From Nymphaea colorata (taxonomy: Eukaryota; Streptophyta; Magnoliopsida; Nymphaeales; Nymphaeaceae): DNA of 64,000 nt. The stretch covers positions 20,520,370 to 20,584,369 of the forward strand of contig NC_045140.1 in the NCBI RefSeq assembly GCF_008831285.2, read 5' to 3'. Below, piece after piece: positions 1-13,270 of this stretch; position 1 is the stretch's first letter, and every line of letters starts with the position of its first letter. The notes below the pieces were generated by a model. It had not been told where the DNA came from, ran no database searches, and worked only from the letters and a program-made list of their open reading frames with translations. Position numbers and translations under genes: made by a program.

Positions 1-3000
1 TCTGTTGATAACGTTATCAGAATCCAGTAAACTAAGTTGCCAAGCTTTTATTGTCACAGGAATTGTGACTTCTGCACCAGGCTTCAGAGGGAGAGCAGAC
101 TTTAGAATTTCACGTGCAACTGACAAAATAGAATCTTGATTTCTACCAGAGAAAGAGATATGTGCCTCTTCAACAGGAACAGTCCCAGCATTTGCTATGT
201 TTATAGAAACATCACGAATTTCACCTTCATACAACATGGCAGCATCGCCACCTCCAACAACATGAGAGCCAAGTAGTGGCAAGGGAGGTAGCACAGAAAT
301 ATTTGGTGTCAAAATTTTCCGGAACTTTGATGATCCACAGCTGCGAAAAGGATCTGAAAGTACCAGGCCCTGTGTGGCTCCAAGTAACAAGTTCTCAACA
401 TCTTTGAAAAGGTGCTCAGTTATTACACCAAAACAATGTACTATGCATCCTGGAACTGTCAATGGACCAACTGAAGTTGGAACACCAGATAATGATATAG
501 TCTTGGCTGAGTTAGGGGCAAGACAAACACTCGTGGGGAAAGCATTGAAATTTCCAGAGTGAACTGAAAGGTATATGCTATCAACAGTTAAGTCAAAAGC
601 ACACGGATTTGCCAACTCCACCAAAACTTGAACTGGTTCCCCAACTATCCAAGTCAGCTCCTGCTTATTTCCATCACTTGGCTCTCCTTTGCTGAAAGGT
701 GTGTAGATAAAAGGACCAGTAGGAGCAGATCCCATCCACCATTCCTCTTTTGCTGGATTTCTCTTTACAATATCCATTTGTGAAGGATGTAATGGAAAGG
801 AATGTAACCTAAGAAATGGTAGAGCCCATAAAAGAGGAATGTGAATATTGACATTTTATGCTAAACATAACACTTGTACAGAGGCATCCACCAAGAACTT
901 TACAGAATGACGATGTTACGCCACATTATGAATATATTTTGAATATCAGACCGCTAATTAATACAACACTATCAGGAAAAGAGACAATGTTATGCACTGA
1001 AAATTATCAAAGCCACTTAGCAGGATTATTGTAATGCACCAGGAATAAAAACAATTTATCACACACTTAAAAACTACCCGAATCATTAACATTGATCAAG
1101 CTCAAACTGGAAATAAACTGTAGAATACATATAGGGACATAAAAAATACTCTCTGGATATTTAGTAAGCAGGTAGTCCTTCTCAAACTTCTATAGTGATT
1201 GTTTTGGCTAGGTGTCAAATGTTAACATTTCTTTGACCTATTTCACAAATATTGTTATATTTCTTGAAAAGAATACAGAAAAAAAAAACATGAATTATGT
1301 CATGGTGTGTTTAGAAATGCAGCTATAGTGCTTCTCAAAAAGAATGAGAGTAAACATTTTCATTTTCAAAAAACTTTTTAATATGATCAGAAACTATAGA
1401 AACACTTTTGTAAAATAAAAAAAAAAGTGTTCCTTTTCAATGAAGAACAGTCTTTTCTATAGTTTATCTAATTCCATTTTGCTAATATAAATTCAAGAAA
1501 GATGTACCTGATAAATGGAAGAGCAGGATCAGCACACCGAGTTCCTGAGGGGATTCTCTCTGCTGAATTTGCAAGTGCACTAGCAAGGCCACTTTGGCCA
1601 GCAGGAGTGATAAGGGGATAATAAGATCTAAGAAGGCGAGCTGCTGCACTCCATGCAGCAAGAGGATCGCCAGCACGAACAGAAGACAGCAATATCTCTC
1701 TAAGAACAACCATTTGGATGGTACTCCAGTGTGATTCGAACAATGCAACTACTGATTGAGAATGGTTCCTTCCACTTTCAGAATTGCAAGACTGTAGCTC
1801 TTTTACCTTTGAGGAATGACTAACACACAAGTCAACATGATAATCAAACCCATTATTGCACACTGCTATGGTTGTGAAAAATAAAAATTCCCAACCTATG
1901 ACTTTTTCTCAATGACCCAAAAAAAGGGAAAAAAAATTGGAGACTTCTAAGACCTCAGTCCTTAACATGGGGAAATTTAGGCTTTCACCCATAATTCAGC
2001 GCTTCTATCAGAAAAAAATGTAAATATAGACAAGAAGTATGGGATAAAAGTTCAAAAGCAAATCGTGACTAATTTTTACAACCTTGAAAATTGATGGTTA
2101 TTGATCCATAAAATGTGATAGCCCCCATTCAATTCAAACAACTTCGCTCCCCAAAACAGCTCCTTATCCTGATGATCTTAATTGTGACTAGAGGGAATGT
2201 TGTAAATAAGCCAACATATTGGTTGCTACTCACATAATTATAATATGACCAACTACCAAAGCAGATTGCCCAACTTTATTTTGTGATTGGTTCTAGCTGC
2301 TGTGCACATCCAACAGCTAATACACGGTTCAGCGATGAACTGCACTATGTTAATAAGAGGACTGCTGCTAAAACATTCGGAAAGGTTATAAAACAACAGT
2401 ATATGAAATGCATGTTATGTATACAACAGCAGATAAACCAAAGACCAGGTCCCCCAAGAACAAATGAGACTTAATTAGATAACATATGTAAAGGTAGAAA
2501 CATGCCTTTGAAGATGAATGAGAATATACTGAGCTGGATCCTTTACTTTGCACACGATATGCTTTTGATGTCATTGCCAACACTTGTAAAGCACTACTAG
2601 CAGCCAAAGAATTGTCTTGCTGCAAATACAACTGAGCAACCTGTCTCGAGAAAAATGCAGCTTTGCGAGCATAGCCAAGGGTTCCAAATAAACGTGCTAT
2701 CTCAACATACAAGATTAAACGATCGCTTGCATCAATTAGCGATTTTGCACCATCAGCAGCATTTGTTAACAAGTCAACAACTTCTTTCGCCAATTCTCGC
2801 CTGACAAATTAAATCATGTGGTTAATTAGAATTTTGTAAAAAAGGAAAAGGAAAAAGGAAGTTCCTTTTCTTCCAGATGGAATTCTCAAGATATTGCATA
2901 AAAGGTTCAAAATTTGGCCATATAGTGGCTATCAAATGTATGAAACTTCCTATAAGGCACCTAAATTAAATGCTTTAACACTGACATGCAAACCCAACAG

Positions 3001-6000
3001 CCAAATTTAAATTGTGTACGTAAAGGAAAAGTTATGTCCCTAAAGTAAGAATTTTGATTATAATAGCCATGATCAAGCAAAGATCGAAAAAATACGCTTT
3101 TTTAACACCTTAAGGAAAAAATTGTCAGCTAACAGTCGCCTCATTCAATCAGGATGCTTCTGAATAATGGCCTTGTATCTTACCGGCAAAGAAACCTAGC
3201 CAATTTTAGTGTAGCCTCCAATTCAAAGCTAACAGTTGAAACTCTGCAACAAAAATGACAAGTTAATTTACATAATAACATCAGAAGCTATAATAGGCAA
3301 ACATACTAATGCCCCAGTAAAAAAAATCAAGTAATCAACTCCTGTGCCTGCATGTACAGCTGAGACCAACTGAACCTTTATGGAAGACGTAAAGATCAAA
3401 TTAGTCTGAAAAAGGATTGTAACAGACACAGGTTGACGCGGCACCAGATAAAGTCACTCTATCTCTCCCTCTACAAAACGGAAATTTAATGCACCAAATA
3501 CAATTGCCAAATCCACCTAAAAAAAATACAAAGTTTTAAACTATGAATAGGATGAAAAAACATTCACTCCAATACCTACAAAAAACATACTTCCAAATGA
3601 AAAGTGCTTCATAAAGAGAAAACAAAAAATCATTTTCTCTGAGGAGACAAGCCACTGAAAATTTCATGTATTATTTAAAACAGCCAAAAGCATCAGCATT
3701 AAAATAACAACTATAAGGTTTGACTTTTAGTCGGATGACCAAATATTCATCCCAATGCCCACAAAAAAAAATATTTCCATATTAATTTCAACATTAAAAT
3801 AGTTCAATAAAAAAAAATATTTGCTATGAGAAAACATTTGGTGGGATAAGTAAGACATTCTTGGCCAAACTACATCTAGGAATTACACTAACAAAAATTG
3901 ACATTTGCCTCGTTCACTAAGGGCATGGCAAGAGAAATATTTTTATATCACAAAATGAGGGGTGCCAATTGGAGATATGATCATTTTTTGGCATGAAAGT
4001 TCCAAATTTCCTAGAAAGATGGAAACCCAGGAGTGTTGATTTTTTTTTTATTATGAGTAGGTTTGTAAATAGACCTAGACAATCAACTCCAGTTTTACCA
4101 AAAGGATCTTTTTTTCTTTTTCTACCAAAACAGAACATACTATCAACAAGTTCATAAAACAAAGAAAAATTTATAGGATAAAGAGAACAGATTATAATAA
4201 AACCTTTGGGCATTATCTTGTATAAAGGATCTTCTGTAAAGTTGGATCACATCATAATAACGGTATTTCACCTCATCCTCTAGGACTTGATCCTTTTGGC
4301 CCATCCGATCTATCTACATAGCAAAAGCAACATCAGTTACAAAGAGAAGTGCACCAGCAATAAACCTTCAAATTTATGTTAGCAGCCTCAGACTATGTAG
4401 AAATAAACTATTAAGTGAATTATTTTTTCTGAATGTAAAGAACTAACTCTTTGCAAGCAAACTGCTTCATATATTAGGCGAGCAACTTACCAACAAGGCA
4501 CATACACTGCCCTCCACAGCACCAGCATGCCAAAAAACATCCCCTGTCAACCTTGCAAGTTCAATTGCAGTAGAGTAGTGTGCATTTGCATCAACTGGAG
4601 AGCCAGCCAACAGGCAGTAATCCCCTACTGTCTTTTGAGCTCGCCCAAGCCGCCTTTTTTTAGCCTTTATCACCTTCAATCATTCCAAGATATGATATTA
4701 AATTACCAATCTGGCCAAATCCCTTTAAGACAAAAAATATATTCATCTTATGACTAAAGACTAAGTTTCTATCAAGCCGATTTATTGAGTTTGGACAAAC
4801 CGGTTTATTCACTTCATCAACCTTGTTACTGGCCCACGAAGTAAATCATGGCACCATGGATGAACCAATTAGGATACAACCAATAAATCTTTTTTCAGGA
4901 AAGTAACACATCCATGCTAAATGCAGCACATATTCCTCTATTTTACTACATTTGCCAAGTGTGCTTGTTTCCATTTCTTTATTACCGATAAATGGCAAGT
5001 CTTTGTGAAACAACTCTTATGAGAAGAAAAATGAAGACTTTAAGAGACCTCTTGGTTCAACCACAAACACTCTAGCATCCTTCTCTAGATGTGCTCCCGT
5101 CACAAGTCAAGAAAAATAAACAGCATCAACCTTGTTATTCGCAGCAAGGGTTGAAAAAATGTGGAATATCAGTTTTATTAAGGACTTAATTCAGGAGTGA
5201 TTGTCCAAGAATCGAGTAAAGACATAAACCTCCTCTGAGATCAGGCTAGCTTGAGAATCTAGAGGTGTCTTCACAATGGTTCCAGCAGATTCTGCACGAA
5301 GAACCCATTTTTCAAATTCCATCAATAGCGAGGCAGCAATATCTTGCATCATCGTCTGCAAGTGAAACTCTTGAGTGTGCCGATCAGAAGGTGGGAACAA
5401 CACTATGCTGCCTCCCCTTTTACTACCATCCTCCAACTGTTAGAAGAAAAGGATAACAAAGAACTGTGAGAAGGAAACACATGGACCAGATAAGCAGATT
5501 GAGACATCACGAAATGATGGCATGCACATGTGCAGCTAACTTAATTGGTAACACTCAATCTCTATGTTTCCTTGCAATGTATCCCACACCACTTTATCAT
5601 AACCAAAAGGTATGTGTATATATAGGTTTCAGGAGATAGTGTGAGAACCTAAGGCCTGAGGACATTGAAGGGCCACAAAATGATAACCAAATTGTAGAAG
5701 GGAACATAATCTGCAAGGTACAATCAAGGTCATAAGTTGATGCCAGAGGATGATTACCTTCATATATAGGGAAGAAAAAGGGAGAGCGAGAGAGATAGAA
5801 AAGCAGTCAACAGATCGAGTCTGCCAACAAGTCGAAAAATTCATCACCAACCCATCATAAAGTGGAAAGAAAGGCCAAGATTCAGCTAACAAGAATCTTG
5901 GGACAATGGTAACCTGGAAGCTTATCATGGTCTTCAGGAATTTCAGTAATACTTGCAGAGAAATTTGAAATGCTGAAACGTGCATACAAATATTTAACAA

Positions 6001-6883
6001 AGATAAGGAGCAGAATAACAAGCGACCAACCCCAAATATAAATCCTCGACGGTAATGCCGATTGCATTGTTTTTATTTTTTCGTTTTAGATGCGCTAACA
6101 GCTACATGTATCATACAATGTAAATCTTCCGTTCAACTTAATCCTCCGCGAAAGCGACGAACGAAATTGATACCAGTCACTTACTAGGATTGGATACACG
6201 GTTTTTACCACTTCTCAGAAATATTTCTCCTATTGTGAAACAAAAAGACGCAATGCATATTCCGAGTTCTAATAACGTCAAAGGAATCATATAGCGAGCT
6301 CATCCTGCTAGCAGGACTCCTTCCAAACCCTAGGCCACCAATTTTACCTCCCCCACCAATTCAAGAATCTCCCATTCCACCAGATCATAACTACTCCCTA
6401 AAGTCCTGTGATCCGTTCAATCCAATTTCACCAATAAGAAAATACATAAACGAGAAGAAGAGGAAAATCAACCTGGGCGTCGTTGGGGCAGAAGGCGAAG
6501 CAGCGCTGGACGAGAGAGGAGGAGTAGGGGCGGGAGGCGGAAGCAAACTGGTCGGCCACGACGTCGAGGTCGGGAAGGGAAGGAAGGTGGCAGAGGCCGA
6601 TAACAGCGAGGATCTTGCGGCAAGACTGAAAGTCGTCCCAAGGGCTGGTCTGGGTTCCGCCAAGGAGGAAGCGGAAGCGGAGGCTGCCGGAATCCCAGGG
6701 CTGGTGAGTGAAGGGGCTCTTCTGGTGCTCTGTGTAGAATGAGCTGATGGCCGAGAGCTCCACGCGCTGGTGGCGAGAGAGCATTGCCGCATAATCACGG
6801 AGTCGCGCCTTCGGCACGAGGCCGATTGGCAGCACCGCCACCCGGATCATACACCCGCCCTCGATGCTGACGTCCGGCTCCAT
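1..6883 (-). CDS. TRS120: TRS120 / TRAPPC9-like TRAPPII complex subunit, N-terminal part (runs off left edge)
   Basis: TRS120 is a specific subunit of the TRAPPII tethering complex, which acts at the trans-Golgi network and, in plants, at the cell plate during cytokinesis. Exons on the minus strand, in coding order: 6473-6883, 5230-5436, 4491-4673, 4204-4313, 3184-3243, 2506-2800, 1508-1806 and <1-808. Phases join without a stop through 791 residues; plant TRS120 is about 1190, so roughly the last 400 lie outside. The start at 6883 gives MEPDVSIEGG, the usual plant N-terminus; an in-frame ATG at 6901 would add six residues. Family-typical stretches are SAISSFYTEHQKSPFT (residues 45-60), FHLQTMMQDIAASLLMEFEKW (exon 2), KAKKRRLGRAQKTVGDY (exon 3) and AGDPLAAWSAAARLLRSYYP (exon 7). 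The 2506 boundary implies a GC-AG intron and is the least certain. Identity is sure; individual splice sites are inferred from frame and homology. Confidence 0.95.
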
Positions 6884-7950
6884 TGGAGTTACAGTTTGCA
6901 TTCGACTGAGGCCTCAACATCTTTATATAGACTAGAAGTCGATTCTTGATCTGTACCCAAATAAAAGAAACCAATAAATGAAACCCAAGTCCAAAACCAT
7001 ATTTCTCCCGCTTGCGCTTTTGCGTCATCCACCCAAGGGGTCGCCCTTGAGGAACCAAATCCGTCAGCTCCGAACGACAGACCCTTGAATCCATTGATAT
7101 GCTTGAGAATGTACCTGTGGAAGGACAATATTGGATTTGGATAACCTGGGACAGGTTTGGATCACGGTCTAGGTTTAGATAATGGCTTGAATATATCGGG
7201 TTGGGTATAGGTATATGGATTTATGATAGGATTGTATTATGGGTTTGGCTTTGTATTCAAATGTGGATCTTGGTTTGGGTTTGATTAAAGGAAAGACCAA
7301 GGGCTTCGTTCTTTGATTTGAGAGAAGAAGACATCGCTTTTCGGCATCACCTTTCCCGTCGTCTGTCAACAGGGTTTAGAGCGAGAAGCTCTAGGCATTG
7401 CGTCACATACACTAGTACAGATATAGAGGACATAACCCGAACTGCTAGAGGCCTACCACATGTCCAATATCAATCTACACCACTCAATCAAGGGTACGAG
7501 CCTGCAGACCAATCAACTTCATAGACCCCAAAGTGGACGTGCATATGGATCAGATGCCAGTAGATTGATTGAGTGGATCGTGACCCGAATCAGACGCAAG
7601 CAGAACAAACGCCACTGCATTCTAAAATCTTACATGCGGCATGCACATGAAGGAAGGGGAAGAGTGCTTGTATTTGATACTACCAGCAAAGAGATTTACA
7701 GATCGAAATTAGCACTAAAAACAAGAAAATATTACAAGCTATAGACAAAAAGTTGATTAATGGGGCCAGCCAGCTCAAGAGTGAAGCTGAGGCAAATGGT
7801 GAATACGGTACCAGGTTGAATGCATCAGGTCAAATGAAAAATTATGCCGACTTTCAAGCCACTGTCAGTGCAGCATCCACCACCATCTCTCGTCCCCGCA
7901 AGTGTCACCATCATCACTAATGATATCCCATGCAGTGTAGTGGACCTTGT
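6884..7950. other. Spacer between TRS120 start and MYB-CC 3' end
   Basis: The right side of the minus-strand TRS120 start (from 6884 upward) should hold its 5' leader and promoter; I see no clear TATA box. From about 7130 to 7300 the sequence is low-complexity, with recurring GGTTTGGAT/GGATTTGG-like words of the same style as the degenerate repeats at 32.6-33.8 kb. The part from about 7750 to 7950 is likely 3' UTR of the MYB-CC gene. Short open frames here (7318-7744) show no recognisable domain. Confidence 0.5.
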
Positions 7951-10900
7951 TTACAACCGCTTGAGGAATGCTTCCATTTCAGATGATGACATGAGAGGAG
8001 GGTGCTTGTTGGCAGAGTCTGGACTCTTGGCTACAAAAGCACCGACTCTAGTTTCTGCACCTTCAATGCTTGACTTGGGTCGTTTAGGCGCCAATTCAAA
8101 GAGATCAACTGGGGATTTCTCCTTAGGCCTGAAATGAGACTCAGTTCTCAGATCATCTGTTTGGCCTTGCCATCTAGGAATCATGTTAACTGCAAACTCA
8201 TTGTCTGTGCCGTCAACTAGATTTACAGTTCTCATTGCAGAAGGAAGACTTCTTTCTGCAGGTGAATCTTGTTGCCTGTTCTGCTGTTGCTGCTCCTCTA
8301 TTATTTTCTGCAAATATCTGTTCTGTGCTTCAATACGCATCTGCAAGTGTCTCTGCACCTGATTGTTCACCAGAACATGCAGCTAGTCAATGAAGAGATT
8401 CAAACAGGTAAGCTGGGGAAGTCCATAAGCAACCAACAGACTAAGAAGTAGGTCCAACTAATGCCGCAACATCTACAGACTGCACAAAACTGCCATAGAA
8501 CGTCACCACATGCAAAAAAGGGTCATGAAGAAAATTCGCCAACGAGAAAGTCACATCCAAATGCAGAGGGGAAGAAACATTCTCTATACCAACATTATAG
8601 TATTATATTTTGAAATGATGCATCAAATATATGCTGTTATGTACCTTGATTTTACAATATCTATATATTAAAAAAGAACCAAATGATAGATTACAATTTT
8701 CTTTTTTTGTTTCAGAAATCTCAGTGTGTAGGACCATTTGTTCTCAATCCACATATGGTTAGACCTTATGATCTGTTAAAGCAGCAGTTTTTTGCAGTGA
8801 AACAAGGACCAGCATGGTACCAATAAAAAAGGAGGAGACGCAGCACAGACCACAATTTGTTGATAATAATTTATCTCACTACCTTAGACTGTGCTTTTCA
8901 GATCTAAATAACAATAACAGGCAGTACTACCTATGAAGTTCGCTACAAACTTTTCTTAATAAGAGTGCAGTGATAATCAACAACATCTGATGTTCACTTT
9001 TAAAAGTATAAGCATTCCCGTAACAACTAAAGAATGTAGACACAAAAAGCTGACTGATGAGTGAAATTTGCAAATAATGTAAGGTTGTCCAGAATGCATG
9101 AATTACCTGTGGCATGACAAAATTTGTCTGTGCATTAAGTTTCATTGTGATGGACGTTTGAGAGAGAGAGAGAGTAATTGTCAAGCAAAGATATAGATGC
9201 ATACAGGTCAACAAATACAGCTGAGGGAGCTACAGCCTACTGGTAAGTTAGTGAATAACAAAGAAATTGCACCTCTAGTTGTTCGTGCAACCTCTTCTGA
9301 ACCTCCATCTGCATCTGAACTGCTTCATTGATCTCATCTCCACTGAATCGGTATGCAAGTCATCAACACAGAGGTACACACACATCCACAAAAAAGAAAA
9401 GAACAATTTATAAGCATATGTGCTCTCCTAATTGAGAAAACTATGCATGCTCAACATGAAAGTTCTTTCTTTTTCCCCTGATACAAAAGGTAAACCAGAG
9501 TGGACCATGGATTGATTCTGAGTTGATAAAAATTACCCCACCCCATCATTGATCATGCTCGTGCAAGGGTGTGGAATGGACGTGATTCTCAACAAGGCAA
9601 TAAATACTCCAGCTACTTCAACCAACTTGCAAGTATTCAAAAGAGAATCTCTCATCAGTATGTACATCAATAACTTATGAAAAAGCGTATATTTTTCTAT
9701 AAAAATGACACAGTGACATTTTAAAGCATTGTCACAGATATCAAAATATTTTGAGAGGACCACAATATATAGGAAAAGTAACCAAAAGGAGAAAGTCCAC
9801 CATTGTTTTAAAATTTTTGAACTTCTAAATTTAGTATTATATATTTCATATACTATTTCCCTCCTTCTTATTCTTCAAAATTCCCCTATCTTCTTGAATA
9901 ATGTTAGATATGATGAGATGCTGCTGCAGGAAGATTTGCCCAAACAAGATGAGAATCATTCTATAAAATCACACTATTTAAATATGAAGAGAACCAGTCA
10001 TAACATACTGGTGTGAGTCATTATCTTTAGCAACTTCCACTTCTTTCATAATATTTGACTTTCCTCCTGCAATGAAAAATAAGAGATACAGAAGGAAATG
10101 AGTTTTTATTAACTAAAGAGCTCCTATAACTCCAAGCTGGATGATAACAAGAGTGAATGAACTGACCATTTGATGAATCTGGAATATACTTTGCCAGCCG
10201 ATACTTCTAGAGAAGACAAGGGGAAAATATCAATCATAAAACAACAAGTTTAGAGTTCACGATAGGGACTCGTCATAAATTTCACCTGCAAGTGGCTCTT
10301 AACATGGAATATTGTGATCCCCTGAACACCCATGAACTTCAGCACACCCTTAGGTGTTGCCCCTACCAAATTAATGAAAGACTTGAGATAATTCTAGAAA
10401 ATCATATACAAAAGAACACCCACCAATAAAATTTACTGCATGGAGATATGAACTACGAAGTAAAATACAAAGATGTTGACCTACAGAAGAATTCTAGTGA
10501 GTTGGGACTACTAAGAAAAAATTCAATAGAATATAACATTATTCACACTAGACTAATGTCTTTCAAGTAGATCAGTTATTTCTGATAGAAATTCGTGTTA
10601 TGTGCATTGTAATTAACTGTATCCAACAATTTTACCACCTGTCTAAAATTATTATTATTATTATTATTTTGGAAATACACTTGGCTGTATGATTGCAAAC
10701 AATGTGCATATGGATTCCCAAGTGGCTAACCCCAATGTGGTCACAACCAAAGCCAACCTGTTACAGAAGTTTTTGATTGTCAACCAAATCAATGAAAGTT
10801 AATTACATCCAAAATAGAGGATCCTAGGATCAGAAGCCCCATGTCTGAATGCTTTTGATAAGATCCATAACGCAATGTTAAATGGATAAACATGCATATG

Positions 10901-13270
10901 CATGCAGACATCAATAACTGACAATAGGATAGATCAACTTAATCCACTAGATGTAGGTACCAGTGGAAAGTGCTACAATAATTTACTTCAGCTAAAGAAG
11001 CAGGATTACTTACTATCGGGCCCTCCAAGTTGTGCAATGGCCTCGACAAATCGATCGTGGAGATCAGGTGTCCAACGAAGACGTTGTTTAGTTGAACCTG
11101 TTGCACTTGTTGGAGCACGAATTCCAACTGAACCTGGATGAAGAGCAACATCTCCTGTCGAGAACTGTTTTTTCCCATGGCACTTATGAGAAATGGAAAT
11201 GAATTCTGAACTTTTATCTTCATGAAGCATCTTCAAAGAAAAAGGGAACCAAAAGTTAATTTGCATCAGTATAGATTCTTAATAAAAAAACGCGGCCGAA
11301 AGCTTATCCCTTGCAAGCACAATTGATGATAATATGCTGGGAAAAACATATATGGGATACTTGTCTTGATCAAAGATTCAATTACATACACCAGAAAAGA
11401 CTAAAGTAACAGGCAATATATCCAGGAGCATACAACCTGATCATTCCCAATACTAGCTTTAATGCCTTTAATTTAATCATATTGTTAATGATGAAACAAA
11501 AAAATTCTGTTCCCTTGAGGTCAGACAAGGAATGCTCTTGGACACCTTATCAACAATATGCATGGACGTTCATATATGTTCTCCTACCTGCACTTGGATT
11601 AAAATGCAATGGAACTCTTATCGTTCTGTTAGAAATTTCAAATCTGTGGTAATGTTTAAACGTTTCCTATAGAATCAATGTTGTTGAAGTTAGTCTTCAA
11701 CTTACTGAACAAGTTTTTGATAGAACAAACAAAACTTATCTCATGCATGGAGACCACAGTGTGAACACCAAATTCATATCTCCCATGACCACGAAAACAT
11801 GGATTCTTCATATACTAAAAGTGGGTTAAATCAAATGCATAAGGCTATCTGATGATGAAATACTGTGGCATCATTCCTCCACCACTGACAAAAGAAACAA
11901 ACTCATGGTTCTTTGTGATATTAAGACCAACCAACTAACTGGATCCCAAATTTACCAGTTTCGTGTCCCCACTACATACCATACCACAACAAGGGTGAGA
12001 CTCCAGGTTTGCAACAAAAATTTTTGTTACAGAAGGTTATCGTGCTCAAGCATCTGTACTGCATGGACATGGACTCAAGTCCAGATTGACACCACATCAG
12101 ATGTACAGCAGCACATTTACGAACCAGTGTGCATAATCAGATACTTAACCATGGAAACATCACAAGAAGCTTGATATTTTTAAGGACATCAGATTCTTAA
12201 AAGGTCAATTGTATGAGGTTTAGTCATGCCAATGAGAAACCATAAAAAAAGAAAATAATAAGTAGATGAAAAAATATAATAAAGGCTAAAAAGAAACGCA
12301 AGCTTGACTGTGTGCCCAGTAAGCGGTGTCATGGCACCTCTAGTGTCCTAGTCACATTAGGTTTGCAAAACAAAACAAAAACAGTATACTTGATTTGGAA
12401 ATTTCAGTTCACCTGCTTTTCAATCATGGACATGACAATATGGACTATCTCTTGCCTTCTTTCATCCCTGTTTTGCTTGTCAATGTAATGTCATGGCTCT
12501 GTGTCTCATTTGTATGGGAAACTGTTAGGAGCAGTTGAAGCCTATGGCTTGAGCCTAGATACAGAATCTTTTATAGGTAGGCAAACAGTTTTTCTCGCTT
12601 TTAGCTAAGGACATTTGCTGAACCTAGAGGAGGGACCTCTATGTAAGGATTATATTGCTCCCTTTCTTTTGCTTTGTTGCTTCACCTAACCCCGTACTTC
12701 TTCAAACTAATTGATCAGACAATAATTCCATTCCTTAAAAACAAAGACACCAAGACCATGTTAATATTTATGTTCAAACTTTTCAGCAACGCAAAGAGGG
12801 GCAAAGCTCTAAAGTCGCCCGCTAATCCAATAATCTCCATGGTCTACGAGTTTGTGTCAAACCAAACTTTCTTCTCAGGTATTACCCCAAATGAGGAAGT
12901 CTGCACTCTTTGTCAATGATATCTGACTATGCTCTTATCTAACTCAGAGCAACACAGCGAAGGCTCTCTCTCTCTCTTTCTCTTTCTCAACAGGCATAAA
13001 GAAACAGAACGCCATAACTAGAAACTAGAAAGAGCACAAAACCGTGTCTTCAGAAGATGGGTTTGCAACAGAATTTCAGGATAATCACGTAGATGTATCA
13101 TATAAAAATCCCCATACCACACCATGGAATGAGATCAACCCCTCGAAAGCATAGCACGCAACTCACAGAAACAACCAACACCAACTTCACGAAAAGCGTC
13201 CGAGTGAAGAAAGAATCAAGAAACGGGTTTGTTTCTCCTCAATACTTACAGAGGGATGCTGCTGTTTCAT
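7951..13270 (-). CDS. PHL7: MYB-CC (PHR1-like/PHL7-type) transcription factor
   Basis: This is a nuclear transcription factor with one GARP-type MYB repeat followed by a MYB-CC coiled coil used for dimerisation. Exons on the minus strand, in coding order: 13250-13270, 11014-11230, 10286-10362, 10167-10206, 10009-10066, 9273-9342 and 7951-8358. They join in phase to 296 residues plus TAA. The MYB domain spans about residues 55-110 (KQRLRWTPDLHDRFVEAI, then ATPKGVLKFMGVQGITIFHV, then SHLQKYRLAKY at 102-112). The coiled coil spans about 142-185 (QMEVQKRLHEQLE, then VQRHLQMRIEAQNRYLQKI). A glutamine run and a basic APKRPK patch follow. The LAKYIPDSS ending of the MYB domain fits the PHL7/MYBR1 clade (Arabidopsis At2g01060) better than PHR1 itself; some members of the wider family act in phosphate signalling. 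The first coding exon has only seven codons before a 2 kb intron, and exon 2 itself opens with ATG (11228-11230), so a start there is possible. The symbol is by clade resemblance only. Confidence 0.9.
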
